A stretch of DNA of 64,000 nt from Anniella stebbinsi (lineage: Eukaryota > Chordata > Lepidosauria > Squamata > Anniellidae): assembly GCA_029215795.1 (NCBI GenBank), contig JARDYH010000001.1, positions 308,355,154 through 308,419,153 on the forward strand. The letters run 5' to 3'. Positions 35,271 through 46,275 of this stretch are shown here, one piece after another. Each line of letters opens with the position of its first letter. The stretch's first letter is position 1. The translations under genes were made by a program, and so were the position numbers. The notes beneath the pieces were generated by a model. It did no database searches. It was not told the origin of the DNA and saw only the letters and a program-made list of their open reading frames with translations.

Positions 35271-37055
35271 ATACAGTACATACGATGGCGGTGTGTGTAG
35301 GGAGAGGAGAACTGTAAACAGTGAGAACAGACAGGAATAAAATGCATTAACAGGGCCAGTCACTTAACAATTGCTGCTCATAACACAAACATCCTAGGTA
35401 AGCCAATTAACTAAGTAAGCCCATTAAAACATGTAGTATGATTTTTTAAAAAATCCTTGCTCTTGACTCAACCCCTCTGGAGATAGAATTGAACAAAATT
35501 TTGATTGAAATAAAGTGCTTGCAATGTAACAATGTTTCACAAACAACCTCTTCTGGTCTGAGGGGCCAAATTTCATCCACCCCCAACAAATCCGGGGGGG
35601 GGGGGGGAGATGGTTTCAACGGAGTGGAGCCTCTACCCCACCTTTGATGTCACCTCACCCACTCTTTTCTTTCTTTTCGCTGTGCAGAAAGAGACATGGA
35701 GGTCCAGTAAGCACTGGCCAAGTCAGACACCTCATTCCATACCACTCATGTCCAATTGAGGCATGAGCAGGGCAGGAATGAGGACTCAGAGGAATCCCTG
35801 AAGGAATCCCCATAATATCTGATTTCTATGTGCAGTGTATATACATCCTATGAAAGGTCATAGGATGTATATAGTACACACATAGATGAAGTGTAAGCAC
35901 AATGCAGTTAACTTTACACACATCCATCTGATCATTCTCTGAAGAGGGATGGGGAGAAGGATTGTTGGCTGCCAGCAGTTACAGAAGTACTGCCAGGTGG
36001 TAATGAAGTCATCATGCAGCATTCTGCAGCAGCTTACAATCTGAGTTCTGTCTTCTTCCATGTGTCTACACAATCTATTTGGTTTTAGTGAGAGTGAAAC
36101 AGGAGCAGAAGGAGCACTTACAGTGTAATACAGACTTCTAAAAAAAAGTGGAAAACCAAGAATGGCCAATCATGTCAGATTCCACTGATATGTGTTTGTT
36201 TTTTTTGGTTGTTTTTTTTTTTAAAAAAAGGGCAGCCGATACAAACATTACAAATAATGCAATTGTATATTTCTTGGCTTGTATAAAACTTAGTATTTAT
36301 ACGATGCTTTTCCTAAGTGCTCAAAGCCCTTCTCATACCTGAGTGCAACAATCCTTTCAGCAAGCCATAAGGTAGACTAATATTCTCATCTCCATATTAA
36401 AGATCATAACAGCAGAAGCTAAGAACCTCCAGTTACTTCCAGTTCATCACCCATGTTCTTAACTTGCATGCTGCTAAGCTGTACAGCTTTAAACAAATAG
36501 CTTTAAGGTACAAACCTATGGCTACTAGACACCGTTTAGAGGGCCACAGGGTTTTTCGGTTTCTGGGAACCAAGGTTGGAGCCAGGGCTCTGACTTTGAT
36601 AACCAGAAACCATGATCCATGCCCCCTCCCCTGCCCCCTTGTAGCCAGCATGGTTCTCGCCACACTGGCTACATCTCCACACTCGGAAACAGAGCACAGA
36701 GAGGCCAATAAGGGGGTGGTTCCAGGGGCGGGGAGGGGAGGAGACCATGAAAGCCACTTTATGCAGCTTCCTATCATGTCTCCAGGCCCCTTCACTCTGC
36801 CTCCCCAAAGCCATGCCTAAAATGCAGGATGGCAGGAGCACAGAGGAGAGGATACCCTCAATGCTCCAGCCACCCTGCAATGGATAGTAAGCAGCCTCTG
36901 ATTTCGGAGGCTGGCAACTATCCAGATAGGATTGCTCCCTTGATAATTATGAGGTGCTTTTTCACTGGTCAATACCCTCCTGTTCAAGTATGAAGTTTTA
37001 ATTCTAGAATGAATGGCTTTCCATTTCAGAGAGTATTGTTAATATGGGCTGAGAG
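35271..37055. other. intron 1 sequence with a G17 run
   Basis: A run of about 17 G lies near 35591-35607 and T/A runs near 36197-36230. No repeat family or exon recognised. The block 36.53-36.85 kb is GC-richer. Confidence 0.4.
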
Positions 37056-37059
37056 CTCT

Positions 37060-38150
37060 CTGTGGGCCAGTTTGAATTTCAAGGCACTAAATTGTGCTCT
37101 AGAGCACATAACTGTGCCTATTGGATGATACTGCATCGTGGCGATCACTACACTGATGACACACAACTCTATATCTCTGTGACATCTAAATCACGAAAGG
37201 CTGTGCAAGTCCCTAAACTCAGTAATGGGCTGGATGAGGGCCAATATACTGAAACTGAATTCTGGAAAGATGGAAGCCAAGTGGAAGAGTGGTTCCCAAG
37301 TCGGGGAGATAGGTTCATTGCCTGTTCTGGATGGAGTTGCACTCCCTCTGAAAGATCAGGTTTGTAGTCTGAGAGTACTCCTAGATCCGTCACTGTTGCT
37401 GGAGTGACCGTTTCAGCTTGGAGTGCCTTTTACGGTTTTTCAGCTACAGTCTCTCCTGGACAGGGATAGCTTGGCCACAGTGGCACAGGTGTTAGTAACT
37501 CCAAAACTGGATTACTACAATGAACTCTATGTGGGGCTGCTCTTAAGGCTGTTCCAGAAGCTGAAGCTAGTACAGGATGCAGCAGCTCGGCTGTTGTCAG
37601 AAGCTGCCTTTTTCAGCCTTTCCTGAGGGAACTGCACTGGCTGCCTATCCACAACCGGGCCAGGTTTAAAGTTTTAGTACTAGCGTACAAAGCCCTGGAC
37701 AACTTGGGACTAGGATTCCTGAGAGAGCACCTTCTCCCTTACCAACCCACCCGGTCACATCAGAGGGCATGCTCCTGGTGGTTTCACATGGACCTTTGGC
37801 CTGAATGGGGTTCACCTGAAGAATAGCCTTTAGTGTGGTGGGCCCCTTCCTTTGGAATTCCCTGTCCTTGGAGGTGAGGCAGGCACCAACATTGTGCTGC
37901 TTCCAGCGCCTCCTGAAAACACCTATATTCCAGGAAGCATTCCTTAACTGAACAGCCACAGCTTTTAATGGCATTCTCTGTTTTTAAAAATAATAATTTT
38001 AATATGGTATTTTTAATTATTTTTATCTTTTTACTATTTTACCTCTTATGTCCATTGCTCCGAAATCTGTTTTAGATGTGGAGCAGTATACAAATGTTGT
38101 AAATAAATAAATCAATAATAAAATCAATCAATAATAAAATCAATCAATCA
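37060..38150 (+). pseudogene. L2 LINE ORF2 3' fragment with 3' tail
   Basis: In shifting frames it reads HYTDDTQLYISV (RT catalytic block), then LVTPKLDYYNELYVGL and LKLVQDAAARLL, and LHWLPIHNRARFKVLV with LLPYQPTRSHQRA. These are successive landmarks of vertebrate L2 ORF2. It is followed by a T/A-rich 3' UTR, gatgtggagcagtatacaaa and an (AATA/AATC)n end. Several frameshifts and stops make it inactive. Confidence 0.88.
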
Positions 38151-39048
38151 ATTGCCAGGACACACACTGTATGTGAGCCACTCCTTTCTATAAACAACCT
38201 CTGATCAGCCTGATCAGAGCTTGTGCAGCGTAATGCAACAAACCATAAGTTAACCGCTTGATTGTTTAGCCCCTAAACAATCCCAATGGTCTGGGTTCAC
38301 ACATCACACTCTGAGAAGAAATCCCTGTATATAACTTGTTGTTCTGTAATGTTTACTTTGTGTGGCTTCTGTAAGGCAATAATGTATCTGAGTGGGCCTG
38401 AGGCCCTGTTTTGTTACTGTCAAAGGCCTGTCTAGTAGTTGCTGAGTGCTGTTCTGAAGTGGAAGACAGAAAGAATATCTTTGAATATTGTTAGGTGGGG
38501 CCTGGATCAAATAAATTCAATTCTGATTGGCTGGGGATTCTAGCTAGGTGGAAAAGAGCAGTTGGGAAATAACAGTTAAGGTATGACAGTTGACAGTTAG
38601 TTGGTCTGGGGTAGTCTGTGGGATGTCTGTTGGCTAGTGCATGGAGTTATAGCAGGACTAAGAGAAATCTGAGGAGAAAGTGAATAGCTAAGGCCTGAAT
38701 ATTAAGCTATTCCTTCTCTGTGGGATAACCTTACGTGACTGGTGGAGAACAGTAGTTATGCCAAGAGACTGCCCTAAGAACTTGAAGGTTAAACAAGCAG
38801 TCAGTGAAAACCCAGTTAAACTGTCCATGCAGCCAGAAATACAACAGGAGGAGCATTGGTGTCAGACAAAGACTGTACCTGGAAACTGGATCTGATTTGT
38901 AAGAGTATATGGTTGGGGTGGAGGTTTAGGGAATTTGGCCTGAGGTAAAGGAAGTCATTAGAGGCTTGTAATAGCAACATGTCTCTTGAGTCCTTAACAA
39001 TTATCTCTAAACAGCTTTTTGTAAGCCCCAAAGTAAATATTAGTATTC
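38151..39048. other. intron 1 sequence, nothing recognised
   Basis: A piece near 38215-38315 (ggtctgggttcacacatcac) resembles MITE termini. The remainder is unassigned. Confidence 0.4.
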
Positions 39049-39056
39049 CCTTACAT

Positions 39057-39376
39057 TAGGGTGACCAGATAAAATCCAGGTCAGGGCTCATGTAACTTTA
39101 ACAGTTGTAGAGAAAAGGGAATTTCAGCCAGTGTCATTTGTATGCAGTTAGTTCCTGGTGAAATTCCCTCTTCATCACAACTGTTAAAGTTGCAGGGGCC
39201 CTGCCTTCTTTTGTATATGGTCACTCTAGTATAGTGCCTGCACCTTTAACTGTTGTGATGAAGAGGGAATATCACCAGGAACTAATTGCATACAAATGAC
39301 TCTGGCTGAAATTCCCTTTTCTCTACAACTGTTAAAGTTACATGAGCCCTGACCTGGATTTTATCTGGTCACCCTA
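39057..39376. mobile_element. 320-bp hAT foldback MITE, copy 2
   Basis: Ends tagggtgaccagataaaatc and gattttatctggtcacccta. The 8-bp duplication ccttacat is at 39049-39056 and 39377-39384. Its inner arms match copy 1, but its outer 25 bp differ from copy 1 and match copy 4. Confidence 0.93.
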
Positions 39377-39384
39377 CCTTACAT

Positions 39385-39545
39385 ACAAAATATTCCTAGT
39401 GTTGCCTAAGCCTCTTATGCAAGCAACTAGGAGATTTTAAAGTACTCTAATAGAATTAGTGGCAGCGGAAACAGGCCAGCTTGGGGAATCCTGAGTTATA
39501 GTGGCTGAGAGTTCCTTAGGCCCTGAAATAATATAAGTATTTGCT
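39385..39545. other. spacer between two hAT foldback elements
   Basis: Unassigned 160-bp stretch. Confidence 0.5.
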
Positions 39546-39553
39546 ATATATAA

Positions 39554-39873
39554 TAGGGTAACCATATGAAAAGGAGGACAGAGCTCCTGCATCTTTATCA
39601 GTTATATTGAAAAGGGAATTTCAGCAGGTGTCATTTGTATGCATGCAGCATCTGGTGAAATCCCCTCTTCATCACAACAGTTAAAGCTACAGAGCTATAG
39701 CTAGAATGATCAGACACAGAAGAGGGCAGGGCTCCTGCAGCTTTAACTGTTGTGATGAAGAAGGAATTTCACCAGGTGCTGCATGCATACAAATGACACC
39801 TGCTGAAATTTCCTTTTCAATACAACTGTTAAAGATACAGGAGCCTTGTCCTCCTTTTCATATGGTCGCCTCA
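39554..39873. mobile_element. 320-bp hAT foldback MITE, copy 3 (opposite orientation)
   Basis: Ends tagggtaaccatatgaaaag and cttttcatatggtcgcctca. The duplication atatataa is at 39546-39553 and 39874-39881. The central segment is the inverted counterpart of that in copies 1, 2 and 4, so the element sits the other way round. It is more diverged in the arms. Confidence 0.9.
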
Positions 39874-40019
39874 ATATATAAGATATCCTATAGGTGGGAT
39901 TGCCCGGGAAGGGGAGTTCCCCATAGACTGTGGCAGTGCTGGGGAGAAGAAATCCCCCATAAGCTCATGTTTTAAGGATGTTTTTAGGATGTTTTAGGAT
40001 TTTTATGCAGTTTTAATAA

Positions 40020-40116
40020 TATGTGTCATGTTTTAATCAGTTTTATGTATTTTATCATGTTGTTGTTCCCCGCCTCGATCGAGACGGAGAGGCGGGTAAG
40101 AAATAAATTGTTGTTG

Positions 40117-40152
<36 letters not shown>

Positions 40153-40153
40153 G
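40020..40153 (+). repeat. LINE tail with (TTG)n and (TTA)n microsatellite
   Basis: cccgcctcgatcgagacgga and ggcgggtaagaaataaat form a LINE-like tail, followed by four TTG and about nine TTA units. Confidence 0.7.
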
Positions 40154-43100
40154 CTCTGATCAGGCAGATCGGTAGTTTACAGAAAGCAGAAGCAGCTCAC
40201 ACACAATGCACAACTCCACAAATCATGATCTGCCACCATGATGTGTAAACCAGGTCACACTCTTGAGCACATGTCTCAACATTTAGATCTATATTGTGCA
40301 ACTCTGCTGGAGTTTCCTTCTTAGATAAAACAAGGGCTCATGAGCTACTGATCCAATTACTATCTTGTCCCAGATTTTTAAACATTCACACACTAATGTT
40401 GTAAAGTGTGAACGGTATCCATGGTTCATGATAAAGGCATTCGTTGAATATTCGCTCCTTTCTCTGTGAGTAAAGGAGGGTCACTTATACAGCCACCTAA
40501 TGGGGAACAGTCAGGAGCATCACTGTTTCTAGCAGAGGCAACCGACATCACACACAAGTTCCCACTCTTTCCCAAATGTGAACTGGACAGTGAACAAACC
40601 CACCAACAATGTTCCCAAAGGCCCACAAAGGGCCTTTGTTCCCCTCCCAATTGTGTTGTGCTCTTTTCACCTCTCTACGGAAACATTTCCAAGTCAGTGG
40701 ACACACACGTGTGTGTGGGGGTGTCCTTTGCAGGGGGTCAAAAGAGTGTAAAATGACTGCAGAACTTTCCTTAGAGAGCATTTCCACGATTCCGTCCATT
40801 ACTGCACTCCTCCCACCACCCATATTCCCATTTGAAAAGATGGACAGTACTGAGCAGGGGAGGGAGAAGAGCGAGAATTGCGTCCCCTCTGCTCCTTCAC
40901 AGCACATTTCCTTTTCACAAGGCTCCAGTAGCTTGTGTGAAATCATCAGCTGTGCTTCTGAGCAGCACAAACAAACTAAAGACCACCGCATTAAACAAGT
41001 GACAGAAGGAGCAGAGGGCATGGATCAGGCAGTCTCCAGACACAGTGGCAGCTCACTAACAAGCTGCTGAGACAGCACAGAAAGGCAAATAAGACAAACA
41101 GGGAAGACATGGTCAAGCAAGTCCCCATCCTTATTCTAGCTGTCAGTCATTTTTCTTCTTCAAGTGAAGAGTTGAACAACAAGGACTTCTCAGCCGTGGC
41201 TGTATGTGCCCAAGAATGTGAAAATGCCCAAATTTGATTATCCGGGCACTTCTCCAAGATTAGCAAATAACTGTTGCCAACGCTTCTGCTCCATATTTTT
41301 ATATTCACTTGATAAAAACAAGTTTAGCTGCATTCTATAAGGCAAGTCTAGAAGGGAAGCCCATTCTTATGCAGCAGTTTTATACAAAGCCCTCAATTAA
41401 TATAATCTCTCCAGCTTAGCTTGCTCCTCTCAAAGAGGCATTTGAGGTCCTAGATACCTGTACTGACTCCCCAAACCCCAAGAGGTTTTCCCTCGTTCCT
41501 CAAATGGTCTACCTGATCCGATATCTGTTTCCAACAATGTCCAACTAGATAACTCGAGGTGCAATCATAAGCAGAGCAAGACAGTGATGCCCTTCGCCTG
41601 TGTTTTGTCCCCAATACCTGACATTCAGATGTATACTGCTTCTGCACATTAAGTTCTATTCAGTTACCCTGGCCAAAAGCTGCTGATGCAGACTCCAAGT
41701 TTGTACCCTGTACATATATCTGTCCAGCATGGAGACACATTGAAGTGGAGGGAGCAATGGATATAGAGTACCATTTCAGCATAGCTATAGGAGTATGTCC
41801 CACTCCTGTGTAATAATTCCCAAGGAGGATGACCCATGATAGCAATAGTAGGCCTTTTAAGTCATCTGCAAGAGGCTTCATTCCATGAACTATAGTATTT
41901 CCTTCTTGGTTACTTGAACTTGGGGGTTCTTCACAAATTAATAAGCTAACAATATTTGCTCCTAAATCTCCTAGAACTGCTTGAATACTTACACAGAGTG
42001 CTTGTTGTATGTTGGATATGACAGCAGCAATCCTACAGCCTAAAAAGAGTTAAGACCTACTTAGTAGTAGCTTGACAGATTTGCGTTTGTAGTGGACTAT
42101 GTTGGCCTCAGATTCTTTCTTTAATCGGGTTCCATTGCAGTTAATCAGTGAGTTACTATAAAGCACACACACACGCGCATACACACACAACGTGAACTAA
42201 ATGGACAGAAATCTATTCAGCCCCACTCAATCTGGCCAGCCAAATCTCATGACCAGCTGGAATGCCCCTTTCCTTGCCTGCCCAGCAGGATGCCCAAAAA
42301 TGGCGTGTGAACATTTCCCTCTGCCCCTGCTGCAGCATTAAAATGAACAATAGCCTCTGCCAATGTCATTCATCTCCTCCTGTTGCCAGACTCTTTTGTT
42401 CTTTTTTGTCCCCTTTCACCTTATGGGGAGGGGTTTTTAGGAGCTCAACAGCTTGGCAGCAATACAAAAAACAACAACACCCTTACATATTTTCCAGGAA
42501 TGTTTATTATTTTGTATTATTACTTTAAGTATTATTATTAGAAGGGAGGTGATGTTAAGAGACTAGAACAAGCCTCCTTCCATTGCACTGCACAGAGAAG
42601 GCAGAAACTCTTAAAGTTCTCAGGCCCCAGCTGACCCTGTTCCATTCCACAACTGGTTTGTCTGTTTGAGGGAGTGCAGAATTTGTTGGAGAGTGAGGGT
42701 CATGGGGAAACAAAACTCTTTTCTTCTTTAGGAAGTTGGGACTATAATTGCTGAGAGGCAGCTTCCTGGTGGAAATCAACATGGATCCCAGCTCATACTC
42801 AGGGGTTGTTTTGTGCACAGGCATGTCACCTTTCATCCTCTCTCTTCTAATTCATTTCAGATCATTAAGAGGGAAACAGGACATAAGCACCAAGCTACCA
42901 ACAGTTCAACGGTACTCCACCACTACGAAGTGGCTCAGATAAAAAGGCAGTTGCTACAACACAAAACTGAACAGGAAAAAAGAAAAATGCCAACTGGACC
43001 CATACAAAAAACATTCAAACATGACCCTCTGCAACTAGCCATAAGAATGGGAGGTGTCAGTCCTGTGATCCGTCACTAGCTAACAGTCTACCAGGAACAA

Positions 43101-43684
43101 GCCCTGTAAGTTGGTCACCCAAACCAGGCAGGATGGCAATGCAGAAAGGAAAATAAATTGGATAGGAGTGCCAGCTCACTCAAGGTAAGGAGGGCTGCTG
43201 AACGCAGATACTTAGAACTCATTGAGGAACCCGAACCCTGATGGTCTGTCTCCCCCACTTCCCAGAAAAAGCTTCTGGGAAAGGTGAGATATTTTAAGTG
43301 GATAATTAATGGGGAAAGATGGGCAGGGAAAGTTTAGGCACATCACTTGACTATTCAAAATCCCCTCACTCACCCAGAAATGGCTTTTTAATTAATTAAA
43401 ACAATAGGGCTGTTACGTGTATTTGAATATAATGTAAAATTAGGCCCTTTGGGTTCATTGTAGAAATATAGAGTCAATAGTGGAATAACAGCATTCAATC
43501 AGATTAATTTCTAGGATATGTCTAGGTTTTAAACATAAGATAAAATACCTTTAAAAAAAGAAAAAGAACAAAAGAAAGCTTTCCTCTCTCTGGCATATGT
43601 TAAATCATTCAAGCACGTATAAATGTTAAATTGTGCATTACCTGGTATTGAGGGCAGAGGTAAGTAAAACTGATTGGATGACAG
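40154..43684. other. intron 1 sequence, nothing recognised
   Basis: Contains a short CA/CG run near 42164-42188. The 153- and 157-codon overlapping frames near 40.55-41.07 kb on opposite strands have no domain or splice evidence. Confidence 0.4.
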
Positions 43685-43704
43685 CAAAAAAAAAAAAAAA
43701 AAAA
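43685..43704 (+). repeat. poly(A) run
   Basis: Nearly twenty consecutive A, possibly the tail of an unrecognised retrocopy. Confidence 0.8.
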
Positions 43705-43804
43705 CTAAACGGAAAAGGTATGAAATACAGAGCTATAGTGTGATATATGTATTCTCACAGATTTGTTGGAATTCTGAATGATTAGGGATATTCCCAAATT
43801 CCCC

Positions 43805-43805
<1 letters not shown>

Positions 43806-43847
<42 letters not shown>
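43806..43847 (+). repeat. (ATT)n microsatellite
   Basis: About fourteen ATT units. The following text (tttcctgccttttgcccaat, aaggctgatttac) looks like a minus-strand SINE or LINE tail. Confidence 0.9.
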
Positions 43848-44800
43848 TGTTTCCTGCCTTTTGCCCAATGTTGGGCCTCAAGGCTGATTTACAAATTTAA
43901 AACATATACCCCATCATCTATGGATGAACATTTCCTCACAGACTGACATTCTCACTCTTTCTACTCTCTCAAATCCTGCCCTAAAACAAAATCCATACAA
44001 CAACTTTAAACAATATGCCTAAAAATCCAATACTCTCAAGTTCACAACCTTAATAACAAAGGACAAGAGAAATATAAGTGAAAATGCACTTGGTTTCCAT
44101 TCAGCGCAATGAAGAGGTTGCGTGCAATGTCCTCCAAAAGTATTTGCCCTTATCTCGCTAGCAAGCTATTCTTCAATTTAAGGGAAATCATGTGGGATTT
44201 CGCTCATTGGGTAAAAATAATAAGATTTATGCTTCAATTTTCTATTTGAAAATCCAGAAGCCAGTTGACATTCAATGGAAATATATGAAGAACAATAATC
44301 CAATGGAAAAATCCAATGAAAAAGTATTAAGAATTATCCCAGCAACATCATAATAAAATTTGGTAACAACATCTTAGAACCATCAGAAACAGAAACAGAA
44401 AATACTGTATTGCTTCTGTATTATGTCTGCATGTGTTATTGTATTATTGTTTGTTGCCTCGCAATTTTTTATTGTTTGTATGATAGTTTACTTTTATTGT
44501 TTATTTTATTTATAATGAACTTTTATGAACTTTTAATGTATTGTACATCACACTGGAATCAATTTTGAATGAAGAGCAGAAGTTTAGATATTTTTAGAAT
44601 AAACAAAAACAAAAATAAAATAACGTTCAGAACAAAATCAAGCCAGTCCCAGAACTTCAAATGCTGAAAGAAATTACAACAAATTGGCCAAACACTTAAA
44701 AAACAGAAGGGAGGAGTGAGGTGCCCATCCCTAGAGAGGATGAAATGGCACTGCTGATATGAAGCAAGGCCTTGTAACATGTACATAGGCATCTATGTGA
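43848..44800. other. intron 1 sequence, partly a minus-strand LINE tail
   Basis: The first 150 bp are tail-like. The rest is AT-rich and unassigned. Confidence 0.4.
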
Positions 44801-44805
44801 GAAGG

Positions 44806-45010
44806 AAATCTAAATATCCTGCACCCAGACTGTTTATGACTTTAAAAATCCACCCCAGCACTTTGACCTAGGCCCAGAAACCAATCGGGAGCCAATGTCA
44901 CTGTTGTAAAATTGGTACAGTATGCTCTGAAGCAGCCAACTCCAGTTAACAACCTGGCAGTTACATTCTGTACAAGTTGCAGTTTCCAAGCACTTTTGAA
45001 AAACAACCTC
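44806..45010 (-). repeat. unassigned interspersed repeat
   Basis: Reads cagcactttgacctaggccc, then accaatcgggagccaatgtc and aacctggcagttacattctg. I recall similar text as a common squamate repeat, but cannot name the class or confirm strand. Confidence 0.45.
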
Positions 45011-45195
45011 ACCTGGTCTAGTTTGGACGCAACTAAAGAATCGATTGGTTATGAAGTCGTCTGGAACTGTGGAGCTGTTCTAGATTTCTGAATGTAATCC
45101 CTTGGCACACCAGCTAAATCGTAACTAAAGACAACATTTCTTCATTGTTATTTATACGGCTTCAACAGTGTGCAGTTTTAGAGCATCTAGTAGGG

Positions 45196-45515
45196 TAGGG
45201 TGACCAGATAAAATCCAGGTCAGGGCTCATGTAACTTTAACAGTTGTAGAGAAAAGGGAATTTCAGCCAGTGTCATTTGTATGCGATTAGTTCCTGGTGA
45301 AATTCCCTCTTCATCACAACTGTTAAAGTTGCAGGGGCCCTGCCTTCTTTTGTATATGGTCACTCTAGTATAGTGCCTGCACCTTTAACTGTTGTGATGA
45401 AGAGGGAATATCACCAGGAACTAACTACATACAAATGACACTGGCTGAAATTCCCTTTTCTCTACAACTGTTAAAGTTACATGAGCCCTGACCTGGATTT
45501 TATCTGGTCAGCCTA
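45196..45515. mobile_element. 320-bp hAT foldback MITE, copy 4
   Basis: Ends tagggtgaccagataaaatc and gattttatctggtcagccta. The duplication tagtaggg is at 45188-45195 and 45516-45523. It is very similar to copy 2 throughout. Confidence 0.93.
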
Positions 45516-45740
45516 TAGTAGGGTAAGCTGTGAACCATGGTTTCACACTGTGGAATTTAACTAACTTAAGTAGACTATGATTTACATACTACAAATACTA
45601 ACTCAACCCAACCCCTGTTCTTTAGACACATCAATCACCTCTTTCCTTTTGTCAAGGCACAACCAAGAGAATAGAAAATACCTAGAGTTTCCCTTTCCAC
45701 AGAAACACCATATTGAGTGAAAGAGGATGTATATGGATCT

Positions 45741-45940
45741 ACATAGGAAACTGCCTTATATCAGTCAGACTGTTTGTCCATCTAGCCCAGTATTGTCTAC
45801 AGACAGTGATTCTCCAGGGTCTCAGGTGCAGGTCTTTCACATCACCTGCTACCTGATCCTTTAACTAGAGATGCCAGGGATTGAACCTGGAGCATTTTAT
45901 ATACAAAACATGTGCTCTAAAACATGAGCTATGGGATCTC
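45741..45940 (-). repeat. tRNA-derived SINE (family 2), minus strand
   Basis: On the minus strand: gctccaggttcaatccctgg (B box), then tgagaccctggagaatcact and ggctagatggacaaacagtc. The A box region is degraded. Confidence 0.8.
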
Positions 45941-46045
45941 CCCAACTCCTTAAAGATGTGGCCTATCTTTCCATTGTGCGAGTCTTTCTCTGGGAATCAA
46001 ACCTAGGACCTTTTGCAACCAAAGCAAGACCTCTGTGATTAGATC

Positions 46046-46275
46046 AACCTCCCCCAACCTGGTATCTCCAGATGTTTTAGACTACAACTCTCAATATTCC
46101 TGACCACTGGTCTTGCTGACTGGGGCTGATGGAAGTTGAAAACATCTGGAGACCTACTTTCTGCCCACCCTTGCTCTAGATTTGTTTTGAACATCATCCC
46201 TGACCTTTGGCTATGCTCAATGGGACTGAAAGTTGTAGTCCAAAAGATCTGGAAGGAGCCAGGTTGGGAAAAGCT
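46046..46275. mobile_element. composite MITE, family A with a family C piece
   Basis: Outer ends ctcccccaacctggtatctc and agccaggttgggaaaagctg are family A. Inside, gacctactttctgcccaccc belongs to the family seen at 8.61 kb. It looks like one element nested in or recombined with another. Confidence 0.65.

Noticed and set aside
38302..40267. Direct repeat cacactct at both places, tested as an 8-bp duplication around a 1.9-kb insertion
   Set aside because: The sequences just inside the repeats are not inverted complements. More likely two separate MITE ends.
40548..41070. Overlapping 157- and 153-codon frames on opposite strands
   Set aside because: No homology recognised, no splice sites or start context. 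Consistent with chance.
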